In this document: piece after piece, positions 25,387 to 33,627 of the stretch | How the letters are laid out: each line of letters begins with the position of its first letter | Numbering within the stretch: position 1 is the first letter of the stretch | Source: Nostoc sp. FACHB-152 | GTDB taxonomy: Bacteria > Cyanobacteriota > Cyanobacteriia > Cyanobacteriales > Nostocaceae | Assembly (NCBI RefSeq): GCF_014697475.1 | Contig: NZ_JACJRV010000004.1 | Location: 124,001-188,000, forward strand | Direction: 5' to 3' | Length of the DNA stretch: 64,000 nucleotides | Position numbers and translations under genes: made by a program | The notes under the pieces: generated by a model | What the model was told of the DNA's origin: nothing | Databases searched by the model: none | What the model saw: only the letters and a program-made list of their open reading frames with translations

Positions 25387-26667
25387 ATGTTCAAACCTCG
25401 CGCAATTTTTCGCGCCTTAGTTGCAATTACCCTAGCATTTGTCATCAGCACACAGCTATATATACAACCCGCCTTTGCAGTTGGCGGAACTTGTAATCCA
25501 ACGGCAGGTAACCTACCTATTTGTCCAAATACTGCGCCTTCAGAGTCAGCTAGTTTCGTTGACCCAACTGCAACGGTAAACAATCCTACAAATATTACCT
25601 TGGGCGAAAAAGTCTACGTCGCCCCGTTTGCCGAGTTAGATGCTACTAATGCACCCATTAGCATCGCGGCTGATTCTAATGCTCAAGACCAAGTGAAAAT
25701 TCTAGCCTCCGGAACGGGAGTTGAGATTGGCGAGCGTGTGATTATGGCACACATGGCCGTAATCAAAGGTGCAGCTAAAATCGGTACTCAAGGTTCAACT
25801 GGGCCTTTTACCGACCCAAATACTAATACTCAGTTCAGCAACACTATTCCAGAGACATTTCTCGCCTTCAACTGTGAAATAGATGGTGCAACTATAGAAA
25901 GAAACACAGTAGTTAACTTTCTCGCACGGGTTGGCCCTGGTGTTACCTTACCTGCTGGTAAAGTTGTATTGCCTGGTAAAAACGTCACCACTAACCTACA
26001 AGCTAATAGCGGCAGTTTAGGGAAAGTAGTAAACCTAACACAAGCAGACGTTGCATTAATGGAAGGTATCATTGAAGTTAATGAAGCATTTGCCAAAGGT
26101 TATACAGACTTAGCCAGGGCAGACCTGACAAAGGTAAAAGGGATAAATGAAGCTCCTAACACCTCTTTTAACTCTGGAGGTCTGCCGCAGATAGGTGGAA
26201 GTCCGACTCGTGATCCTAACTATCGTAACCGCATTATCGGCAACATCACTTTCCAAGATTCTTTAGCAGACCTCAAAAATAAACTAGCTAATAGAATTTC
26301 GCTGCGTGCAGATGAAGGTGAACCTTTTAATGTTGGGTCAATTGCTGGGATGGCAAACGATGTTGTCTTTCACGCTTTAGAAACAACTAGTTTGACTCTT
26401 GGTAATGGGATTGGTTATGGGCCTCGCGCTCTAGTTCATGGCGGTAGGCAGATTGTCGGTGGTGTTGCTAATGGCCCTGAAACCAGCGTAGGTAATGATG
26501 TGGGGCTAGGTCCGAACTCCGTTATCTTCCGTGCCAGCATTGGCAACAACTCAGCACTTGGGCAAAGAAGCGCAGTCTTCAATTCTACAGTACCTGCCAG
26601 AACAGCGATCGCTTCTCGCACAATCTATGCCGACAACGGCAGCATGATTTTACCTGTGGAGTGGTAA
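25387..26667 (+). CDS. Secreted double gamma-carbonic-anhydrase-like beta-helix protein
   Basis: The product is 426 residues from ATG 25387 (GAGGAG upstream; an ATG at 25330 would precede the signal peptide). Residues 1-31 are a signal peptide (cut at AFA/V). Residues about 56-245 resemble the CcmM gamma-CA domain, including GEKVYVAPFAEL and a CcmM-like helix EVNEAFAKGYTDLARADL. Residues about 302-420 are a second beta-helix aligned with CcmM (SLRADEGEPF, VVFHALE, ALVHGG). Compared with the CcmM zinc ligands, the N-half keeps only the middle His (H122, AHMAVIKG). The C-half keeps the first and third (H329, H351). The protein should act outside the plasma membrane, but catalysis is unproven. 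It could instead be a structural beta-helix. Confidence 0.7.
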   Translation: MFKPRAIFRALVAITLAFVISTQLYIQPAFAVGGTCNPTAGNLPICPNTAPSESASFVDPTATVNNPTNITLGEKVYVAPFAELDATNAPISIAADSNAQDQVKILASGTGVEIGERVIMAHMAVIKGAAKIGTQGSTGPFTDPNTNTQFSNTIPETFLAFNCEIDGATIERNTVVNFLARVGPGVTLPAGKVVLPGKNVTTNLQANSGSLGKVVNLTQADVALMEGIIEVNEAFAKGYTDLARADLTKVKGINEAPNTSFNSGGLPQIGGSPTRDPNYRNRIIGNITFQDSLADLKNKLANRISLRADEGEPFNVGSIAGMANDVVFHALETTSLTLGNGIGYGPRALVHGGRQIVGGVANGPETSVGNDVGLGPNSVIFRASIGNNSALGQRSAVFNSTVPARTAIASRTIYADNGSMILPVEW

Positions 26668-26680
26668 TCAATTTGGCATG

Positions 26681-27190
26681 ATGATGAAAAGATTGATTCT
26701 GCTGTTTACTTTGATATTTGGACTGGTACTAAGTTTTGATGACAGTTCATCTATAGCTGCTGACATCTCCGTCAATCAGCCTCAAGTGGTACAACCTCCA
26801 ATCACCGGACTTGTTTCTACATTGTCGGATGAGGTCGAGGAATTACCAGCAGAGTTAATTCGCTGGTCAACATACTGGCAACTTTGCTGGGAACCGTATC
26901 CCGAAGCTAAAGAATACGAACTACAAACTGTGCTTGTGGAGGGGAAATCTCCCAAGTTAAAACGCCAAAGCGATCGCTGTTTTCGTTTACAAGCCGCATC
27001 TAATGAAAACCAAAAATCACAAGGATTACTCAACCGGGAAGTAATCTTGTTGATGCATAAGATTCAGCTTGGTTATCGAGTGCGCGCCGTCTTAGATAAC
27101 AATCGCGTCAGTGAATGGTCTGAAGTAATGGCAGTAGGTGCAACTACTGCCTCTGAATCAAATGGTACTAATATCAGTCTAAATCCTTGA
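26681..27190 (+). CDS. Exported protein with fibronectin-III-like domain
   Basis: The ATG at 26678 or 26681 opens about 169 residues. The signal peptide is MKRLILLFTLIFGLVLSF..SSSIAA with a cut near residue 26. The mature part has WQLCWEPYPEAKEYELQTV, FRLQAAS and YRVRAVLDNNRVSEWSEVMAVG, the strand pattern and conserved Trp/Tyr of a fibronectin type III-like fold, with two cysteines. It starts 10-13 bp after the gamma-CA-like gene, so the two are almost certainly co-transcribed. The natural inference is an accessory or partner of that secreted protein. The FN3 call is by eye. Confidence 0.55.
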   Translation: MMKRLILLFTLIFGLVLSFDDSSSIAADISVNQPQVVQPPITGLVSTLSDEVEELPAELIRWSTYWQLCWEPYPEAKEYELQTVLVEGKSPKLKRQSDRCFRLQAASNENQKSQGLLNREVILLMHKIQLGYRVRAVLDNNRVSEWSEVMAVGATTASESNGTNISLNP

Positions 27191-27540
27191 TACTGGTTTT
27201 GGGGCATAGCTAATCGAATAGTGGCGTGACTGGACTAAAATGTTGCATTATGGATTTATTGTGGGATAAGCATCCAGCCTGTCCGGTGCGGGCAAGATGC
27301 CCACACCACAAGAGTTAATTTATGCACTATCTTAAGGCGGTCACGCTACTACTCTTTTTAAGACATACTTTCGGAAACGCTGCGTACCCATCATATTGAG
27401 GGTTCGCGGTTATAGCCTGGAGATGAAGACCTCGACAGTGTTCCCTTTGGCGCGATTAAAAAGAAGTTTATCTTTAAGATGCTGAAAAATTAATCCCACC
27501 AGAAATAAAGATTGTTATTGGAACGAAGACCCTCAGCCAA
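27191..27540. other. Spacer with a dispersed repeat and short coding debris
   Basis: GGTGCGGGCA (27285-27294) and TGCCCACACC (27298-27307) form a hairpin with one mismatch, a common Nostoc intergenic repeat. From 27416 to 27493 one frame reads 25 residues (DLDSVPFGAIKKKF) before a TAA, with no start. It may be the end of a lost gene. Nothing else is evident. Confidence 0.4.
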
Positions 27541-28130
27541 TCACTCCAAAGAACCACAACCTTGGTCTACAATATCAGGACAAAACTCATACATACTTTT
27601 TGCTAGTCCTTCAGGGTCTTGAATGGGTGTGAGAAAACGACCTTCTAGAGTATCGTGGGCAATAATAGTCAAAACGAAAGGCTGTGTAGCTTCTAGTTCT
27701 CGCAACCATTGCACTACATAACCAGGGCCAACACCATAATTACAACCATTTGTTTGATGTAAGGCAACAACATCATATTTATCAGTGGTTGGCACAATAC
27801 ACAGTTGTTTTGGCCCTTCTGCGTTCTGGCTGCTTGTTCTAGCGGGCTACCAGAGTATGTTGATACGTTAATATTTGAGCCTTTATCAAGCAAAACTTTT
27901 ACAGTTTCTACTCTATTTGTCATCACCGCCCAAACTAGGGAATGTCTGAGAGATGCGTCATCAGCACCAGCTTCAATTAATGCACATTTAATTTCATCAG
28001 GGCCGTAACGGGCGAGTTCATAAGCTGTTTCATCACCTTTCTTGACATTTGGGTTTGCCCCAGCCGCAAGCAATGCTTTGACACGTTCAATATCACGCGA
28101 TTCAATAGCGTTAATTAGCTGTTCATCCAT
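27541..28130 (-). pseudogene. Frameshifted ankyrin-repeat / DUF4253 fusion gene
   Basis: Starting at ATG 28130, the first frame gives three ankyrin repeats (NAIESRDIERVKALLAAGANPN, DEIKCALIEAGADDASL, NRVETVKVLLDKGSNIN). It then runs into out-of-frame text ending at 27714. The neighbouring frame contains a DUF4253 domain down to 27541, with YDVVALHQTNGCNYG and the signature EFCPDIVDQGCG. Reading across with one added base near 27823-27827 gives a smooth join (EQAARN-AEGPKQLCIVPTT). A single-base deletion in a gcc-aga-acg context is therefore likely, either a real mutation or a sequence error. Ankyrin-DUF4253 proteins often act as immunity-type factors, but this is weak inference. Confidence 0.65.
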
Positions 28131-28354
28131 AAAATTTATACCTGTATACTCTGGGCATCTCTAGAGATTTTGCCCATTTAAAGGCAATAAATATTCTGTA
28201 TTAATTTTTTATCTGTAAAATTTTAAACTAGACATTTGCCTAATTTAAAATTAAAGTTTGCTGGGAAGCGATCGCCTTTAATTGATGATGTGGTGGAGGA
28301 GCGATCGCATTCCGATTCTTTACAATAATACTTATACCTATTGTCAGAGGCGAT

Positions 28355-28993
28355 ATGCTTTTAAAACTGCAACAAATTATCGTCAAACCGGGACAACAAA
28401 TGTTGCTCAAAGATATTAGTTGGCAGCAGTTAGAAAATATTTTAGAAGAAATGGGAGATAAGCGTGCTGCACGGATCTCTTATAGTGATGGTTGGCTAGA
28501 AATTATGGTTCCTCTACCTGAGCATGAAAAAGATAAAGAATTAATTGGTGATTTAGTCAAAATTTTATTAGAACAACTCCAAATTGATTTTGAACCTTTT
28601 GGTTCTACAACACTGAAAAATGAACGAATGTCGCAAGCCGTAGAACCCGATACCTCTTTTTATATTCAAAACCAAGCTGCTGTGATTGGTAAAAACCGGA
28701 TTGATTTAAATATAGATCCGCCACCAGATTTAGCAATCAAAGTTGATATAACCTCCCGGACTCGATTTAATAACTATGAAATTTTAGGAGTTCCTGAACT
28801 TTGGCGATATACAAAGCAAGGTTTAGAAATTTTCTTACTCCGGGAAGGGAAATATATTAAATCTCAATCTAGTCCTAATTTTGCAAATATACCTATCATT
28901 GAATTAGTCAATGAGTACGTTCAGCAGTGTTTGACTATTGGTAGAAGTCAGGCTATGCGTAATTTTAGAAAGTGGATAGAGAATAACTTGTAA
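28355..28993 (+). CDS. Uma2 family (DUF820) protein with altered active-site residue
   Basis: Uma2 proteins have a PD-(D/E)XK nuclease-like fold and are numerous in cyanobacteria. The 212-residue product has ISWQQLENIL, YSDGWLEIMVPLPEHE, EPDTSFYI (97-104), DPPPDLAIKVDITSRT (about 121-136) and the end YEILGVPELWRY. The usual text is DLAIEVDIT, where the Glu is an active-site residue. Here position 129 is Lys. The protein is full length otherwise, so this is probably a catalytically changed copy or a recent mutation. The neighbours show no shared function. Confidence 0.85.
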   Translation: MLLKLQQIIVKPGQQMLLKDISWQQLENILEEMGDKRAARISYSDGWLEIMVPLPEHEKDKELIGDLVKILLEQLQIDFEPFGSTTLKNERMSQAVEPDTSFYIQNQAAVIGKNRIDLNIDPPPDLAIKVDITSRTRFNNYEILGVPELWRYTKQGLEIFLLREGKYIKSQSSPNFANIPIIELVNEYVQQCLTIGRSQAMRNFRKWIENNL

Positions 28994-28997
28994 TAAT

Positions 28998-29780
28998 TCA
29001 ACTAGAAGCACTAGTATAAAAACGCAAAGCAAACCGCCAAAACCGCGTAGAAAACCAAAACAAAGCGACTGCTAACACCGCCGCACCTATCAACCAGCTA
29101 AATTCACCTCTACCCAGCATCGTTTCTGCTGGGACAGTAGTTAAAAATGTCACTGGTACTACAAAGGTGAAGAAAAATCGATAAGTCGCAGGATATGCAA
29201 CCATAGGATATCTGCCAGCTTCTAACAAACCCCGCAGTACTTCGGTAGCATTATAAATTTTGACAAACCAGATGCTAGTGGCTCCTAACATAAACCACAA
29301 GCTATAAAGAATTACTAAACCGAATAATAAGGGTACGGCACTTAGCAGATAATTATTGATTCCTAAGCCAAGGCGAGTACCTGCATAGCCAATGATGATA
29401 CTGCCAAAAATTAGATCCGGTAAACCCCAAGGAGAAAGAGTATGAGTAGATAGCCAAAACTGGCTGCGGATAGGTTTTAGTAATACAAAATCTAAAGTAC
29501 CTTCCTGGACTTGACGCACGATTCTATTTAAATTAGGAGCTAAAAATGTAAAAGAAAAGCCTTGTAGCAAGGTAAAAATTCCTAAAACGACCAAAGCAGC
29601 TTCCCATGACCAGCCAGCAAAAGTGTAACCAGTGCGGTAAAACAAAAATAAACTAAAAATACTGCCTACTAGACTCCCTACGCTACTGAGAGTGGCAATA
29701 ACAAAATTGAGGCGATACTCCATCTCTGCTGCTATAGCAGTACTCCAAAACAATCCTATAAGTCTCCAATATCTTTTCAT
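28998..29780 (-). CDS. ABC-2 type transporter permease
   Basis: The 260-residue product has six membrane segments. It also has the motif block EYRLNFVIATLSSVGSL, GTLDFVLLKPIRSQFWL (cytoplasmic loop) and GATSIWFVKIYNATEVLRGLLEAGRYP of the ABC-2/DUF990 permeases. These work with a separate ATPase and usually a second permease, encoded elsewhere here. The substrate is unknown (drugs, lipids or polysaccharide are all possible). It converges on the Uma2 gene with a 4-bp gap. Confidence 0.85.
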   Translation of the reverse strand: MKRYWRLIGLFWSTAIAAEMEYRLNFVIATLSSVGSLVGSIFSLFLFYRTGYTFAGWSWEAALVVLGIFTLLQGFSFTFLAPNLNRIVRQVQEGTLDFVLLKPIRSQFWLSTHTLSPWGLPDLIFGSIIIGYAGTRLGLGINNYLLSAVPLLFGLVILYSLWFMLGATSIWFVKIYNATEVLRGLLEAGRYPMVAYPATYRFFFTFVVPVTFLTTVPAETMLGRGEFSWLIGAAVLAVALFWFSTRFWRFALRFYTSASS

Positions 29781-29898
29781 ACGTCACTTATAATCCAATA
29801 TGTACAAAATAAGTTTATGTAAACTTAATAATATTAATTAAGCAACAAAATTTTTGAAAGATAATATGTTATTGCTGATTTTTGGGATTTGATATTTT

Positions 29899-30501
29899 AT
29901 GCATTTTGATTTACCTGAGCTAATTAAATCAATAGGTTATTTTGGCGTATGGGCGATAATTTTTGCTGAATCAGGACTACTCATCGGTTTTTTTCTGCCA
30001 GGAGATAGTCTACTTTTTACAGCAGGATTTATAGCCTCTCAGAATTTGTTCAATATTTGGATTTTAATTATTGGAGCTTTTATCTGTGCAGTTTTAGGTG
30101 ATAATATTGGCTACACTACTGGACACAAGTTTGGTAGAAAGCTCTTTCAAAGAGAAGATTCTTGGCTTTTTCATAAAAAACACGTTGTTAAAACTCAAAA
30201 ATTTTATCAGAAGCATGGCAAGAAAACTATTGTTTTAGCTAGGTTTGTGCCGATAGTGCGAACTTTTGCACCAATTGTCGCAGGTTTAGGTGCTATGCAT
30301 TATCGGACTTTTATTTTTTATAACTTAATCGGGGGATTTGTTTGGACTGTCGGTATGACTATGTTAGGGTTCTTTTTAGGAAAATCTTTACCTGCCGAGC
30401 AAGTAGATAAATATTTATTACCAATTATTGGATTAATCATTGTTATTTCTTTATTACCTTCGATTGTGCATCTTATTCAAGAAAACAGAGCTAATAGGTA
30501 A
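29899..30501 (+). CDS. DedA family membrane protein
   Basis: DedA proteins (SNARE-associated/VTT domain) are undecaprenyl-phosphate or phospholipid flippases. The 200-residue product shows the family blocks: FAESGLLIGFFLPGDSLLF (about 22-40), GDNIGYTTGHKFG (about 74-86), and the amphipathic FVPIVRTFAPIVAGLGAMHYRTF (about 116-138), with R and P in their conserved places. A C-terminal TM pair follows. It is monocistronic or followed by the membrane protein gene at 30555. Confidence 0.9.
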   Translation: MHFDLPELIKSIGYFGVWAIIFAESGLLIGFFLPGDSLLFTAGFIASQNLFNIWILIIGAFICAVLGDNIGYTTGHKFGRKLFQREDSWLFHKKHVVKTQKFYQKHGKKTIVLARFVPIVRTFAPIVAGLGAMHYRTFIFYNLIGGFVWTVGMTMLGFFLGKSLPAEQVDKYLLPIIGLIIVISLLPSIVHLIQENRANR

Positions 30502-30554
30502 AAATATTTCTAGGGAAGCATGATTTACTAATGGTAGAGAGTAATAATTAAACC

Positions 30555-31094
30555 ATGAATTCTCTAGATATCAACCTCTACCTATTTATAGAAAACATCT
30601 GCTTTTTCCTAATTGCCACAGCTTTTACTTTGATTGTGAGTCAAGGTTGGAAAAACGCCAAGCCTTACACTTTGCCTTTACCCTTTCCCGCTTGGTATAA
30701 ATGGTGGTTATTACCTGTACAAATACTAGGTGTTATACCACCATTGCTAGCCATACTTTTATACGGTTTATGGTGGAAGTCTCAAAGTGTATTAGTTGTG
30801 CTTGGTTGGTATTTTATTATTCTTGGGTTGCAAATCCTCACTGAGATTTTGACACTCAGGAAACTACAAAATGTAGTTTGGGTAATGGTTCCATACATCT
30901 ACCTACCTTATCGTTTATGGCAGCTGTATGAGGGTTTGACATTTCTCAGTTCTGACCCTAGCTTACTTTGGGTAAGATATTTATTAATTTTTGAACTCTT
31001 GTTGTGGCTGGGGAACTACGCGATAGACGTATCGCAACTACCAAGGCTATTTCGTTGGGAAGGGAGTTTACCATCCGATAGCAATAATAGTTGA
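30555..31094 (+). CDS. Four-TM hypothetical membrane protein
   Basis: The 179-residue product has four or five hydrophobic helices rich in Trp, Leu and Tyr (LFIENICFFLIATAFTLIVSQGW, WWLLPVQILGVIPPLLAILLYGLWW, VVLGWYFIILGLQILTEI, YLLIFELLLWLGNYAI). It has no recognisable catalytic motif. It starts 53 bp after the DedA gene on the same strand. I know similar unnamed proteins in Nostocales but no function. Confidence 0.65.
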   Translation: MNSLDINLYLFIENICFFLIATAFTLIVSQGWKNAKPYTLPLPFPAWYKWWLLPVQILGVIPPLLAILLYGLWWKSQSVLVVLGWYFIILGLQILTEILTLRKLQNVVWVMVPYIYLPYRLWQLYEGLTFLSSDPSLLWVRYLLIFELLLWLGNYAIDVSQLPRLFRWEGSLPSDSNNS

Positions 31095-31704
31095 GAATTT
31101 TTATCGATTTTATTGAAAAACTTAATGCTTCTACTTTAGAGGCTCTAAATCTGATTTAAGCTTGCTAACATAGAATTATCAATGGAGAAAAAGGTAAGAA
31201 ATGATGTCAAATACTTGCAATGGTTCTTGATTTTCAGTTACAGTCAAGGTATAACCGCCTCTGACTAAACCATGCTGCTAACTTTGAACAGCAAAATATT
31301 GTATAAATTTATACAATATTTGACTTAAAATTTTTAAACTTTTATTGAGAATATTTAGCAATATGACTATAAAAACTGATTAGCTTAAAAACAGGTAAAT
31401 TAAAAAAGTATTCCAAATTAATACCGAAGCGATCGCTACTTATCGCCATAATTTAATAAAAGATTTAAACTTTTGCCACCAAACCATAACAGAACATTGT
31501 TTTTATCTCATGGATAATATTGTGGAGATTTGATTAAACAGCCAGACTTTGAGCAAAAATGATGTTATAAATTGGCAGTTTACTTTTGACAAGTAAATGC
31601 ACATTATTCTTGTTTAACTTTTTGGGTTAAAACAATTGTAGTCATCAACACAATTATTCTTTACCCACCCTTCACTCGTAACACCCATAGATGAGTTAAG
31701 TTCG
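31095..31704. other. Long spacer containing a perfect palindrome
   Basis: No ORF is supported in these 610 bp. A 28-bp perfect palindrome lies at 31294-31321, and one GCGATCGC octamer lies near 31430. The rest is AT-rich and featureless. Confidence 0.45.
31294..31321. promoter_or_regulatory. Perfect 28-bp palindrome
   Basis: AAATATTGTATAAA (31294-31307) is followed directly by its exact reverse complement TTTATACAATATTT (31308-31321), with no spacer. This suits a two-fold protein-binding site or a cruciform. It lacks the GC-rich stem and one-sided T-run of a terminator. Confidence 0.5.
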
Positions 31705-32682
31705 ATGAATACCTTTTTTTGTTCTGACTATACAAGAGAAGTAGGAGAAGATTTGATTGGTAGTGCTACCAATTACGAAACTTACATTTTAGTTGAGTGT
31801 CCTCCACCTTGGACTACAGATGCATTTAATTCTCGCTGGGTACCTAAAAATTTACATTTATTAGCGGAGGAGATAAACAAAGCCAAGTTACCGATTAGAT
31901 TCTTAGTAATTGCTAATGATGTATCACATAAAGCTGACCAAACAACTTTGTTGATTTATCAAAAAAAACAAGGTTTCAGTAATGGTTATCAAAAATATGA
32001 ATTCCATCTACCAAATATTGAACAGGTAGCAGGAGTTGTTAAAAAATGGTTACACAATAAAACTGCTGATTATCCAGTATACACAGACCCGACAAGAGAC
32101 ATTTTAGTGTGTACACATGGTAGTCATGATAAGTGCTGTGCTAGGTATGGCAATCCTTTTTACTTCCATGCTACTGCTACTATTGCTAATCTTAATTTAG
32201 ATAATGTTCGACTTTGGAAATCAAGCCATTTTGGTGGGCATCGCTTCGCGCCTACCGCCATAGATTTGCCAGAAGCTAGATATTATGGTGTTCTCGATCA
32301 AGACTCATTTATGTCAATATTAACTCGAACTGGCGACATTAAATGTTTAGCAAAAGTTTATCGAGGGTGGGGAATTTTGCCAAGCCCCTTACAAGTTTTA
32401 GAAAGAGAACTTATTCTCCATCATGGATGGGATTGGTTTAACTACAAAGTTGTTGGTAGAATCCTTGAGCAAAGTTTAGACAATAATACGTTCTTAACTG
32501 AACTTAATTATGAAAGTGAGGAAGGTTCTATTTACACATATCAAGCTACAATCGTCAAGGATAATGCTAAGTCTCTACAACTGAAAAGTGCTTGTAATTC
32601 AACTCAACACTCAATGTTAGTAAAATATGCGGTAGCTAATCTTTGCTTAACATCAACCAAGATGGTCAGTTTGAGTAAATAA
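31705..32682 (+). CDS. Sucrase/ferredoxin-like (thioredoxin-like [2Fe-2S]) family protein
   Basis: The 325-residue product matches the Suc/Fer-like family, a thioredoxin-fold ferredoxin relative. C136 and C144/C145 lie in CTHGSHDKCCARYGNP (136-151), and HFGGHRFAPT is at 175-184. The clustered Cys and His residues fit an iron-sulfur site. Plant and fungal homologues are named sucrase-like without proof of sucrase activity. No signal peptide is present, and it is probably a cytosolic redox protein. It stands alone after a long AT-rich spacer. Confidence 0.82.
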   Translation: MNTFFCSDYTREVGEDLIGSATNYETYILVECPPPWTTDAFNSRWVPKNLHLLAEEINKAKLPIRFLVIANDVSHKADQTTLLIYQKKQGFSNGYQKYEFHLPNIEQVAGVVKKWLHNKTADYPVYTDPTRDILVCTHGSHDKCCARYGNPFYFHATATIANLNLDNVRLWKSSHFGGHRFAPTAIDLPEARYYGVLDQDSFMSILTRTGDIKCLAKVYRGWGILPSPLQVLERELILHHGWDWFNYKVVGRILEQSLDNNTFLTELNYESEEGSIYTYQATIVKDNAKSLQLKSACNSTQHSMLVKYAVANLCLTSTKMVSLSK

Positions 32683-32868
32683 AATTTGCTATAGGTAGTA
32701 AATTAAAGGGCTGCTCATCTACCACAAATTGTGGTTGAAACATTATATATAGATAAAGATAAATTTTATACTTCACACTTCATAATTCATACTTTATATT
32801 TTCCTTTGCATATTGACAAAGGCTATGTATATCCTAATCTTTGGAGAGAGCATAGATATTTTCAAATT

Positions 32869-33627
32869 ATGGCAGGTCATAGTAAATGGGCTAATATTAA
32901 GCGTCAAAAAGCTGTAGTGGATGCAAAAAGAGGCAAGACTTTCACTCAGTTATCGCGGGCAATTATTGTGGCGGCGAGAAACGGCGTACCAGACCCAGCA
33001 GGAAATTTTCAACTGCGTACAGCGATTGAAAAGGCGAAGGCAGCAGGTATCCCCAATGACAATATAGAACGGGCGATCGCTAAAGGTGCAGGTACATTTA
33101 GCGGCGATAATCATACTCTGGAAGAAATTCGTTATGAAGGTTATGGGCCAGGTGGTGTCGCAGTTTTAGTGGAAGCCCTGACAGATAATCGCAACCGCAC
33201 TGCGGCTGACTTGCGCGTGGCTTTTAGTAAAAATGGGGGAAATTTGGGTGAAACTGGTTGTGTTAGCTGGATGTTTGACCAAAAGGGTGTGTGTGTCGTC
33301 CAAGGTGTGGTTGATGAAGACCAGCTTTTAGAAGCATCTTTAGAAGGTGGTGCTGAGTCTTATGAGATGACTGAAGATGAGACGGCGGAAGTATTGACTG
33401 AGGTGGCGAATTTAGAAACCCTCAACCAAACATTAAAAGACAAAGGTTTTAAGGTGACTGATGCCGAATTGCGCTGGATTCCTAGTAATAATGTCGAGGT
33501 GACAGACTCAGATCAGGCGCGATCGCTTCTTAAATTAATCGATACTCTAGAAAGCTTAGATGATGTCCAAAATGTTACATCTAATTTTGATATGTCAGAA
33601 CAGTTATTAGCTTTGAGTGTTGTTTAA
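32869..33627 (+). CDS. yebC: YebC/PmpR family protein
   Basis: YebC/TACO1-type proteins help ribosomes pass proline stretches and have also been described as transcription regulators. From ATG 32869 the product is 252 residues, starting with the invariant [23 protein letters not shown]. It continues with [34 protein letters not shown] and [21 protein letters not shown]. The open frame continues 46 codons upstream only because the spacer lacks stops. 252 residues is the family length. Confidence 0.95.
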   Translation: MAGHSKWANIKRQKAVVDAKRGKTFTQLSRAIIVAARNGVPDPAGNFQLRTAIEKAKAAGIPNDNIERAIAKGAGTFSGDNHTLEEIRYEGYGPGGVAVLVEALTDNRNRTAADLRVAFSKNGGNLGETGCVSWMFDQKGVCVVQGVVDEDQLLEASLEGGAESYEMTEDETAEVLTEVANLETLNQTLKDKGFKVTDAELRWIPSNNVEVTDSDQARSLLKLIDTLESLDDVQNVTSNFDMSEQLLALSVV

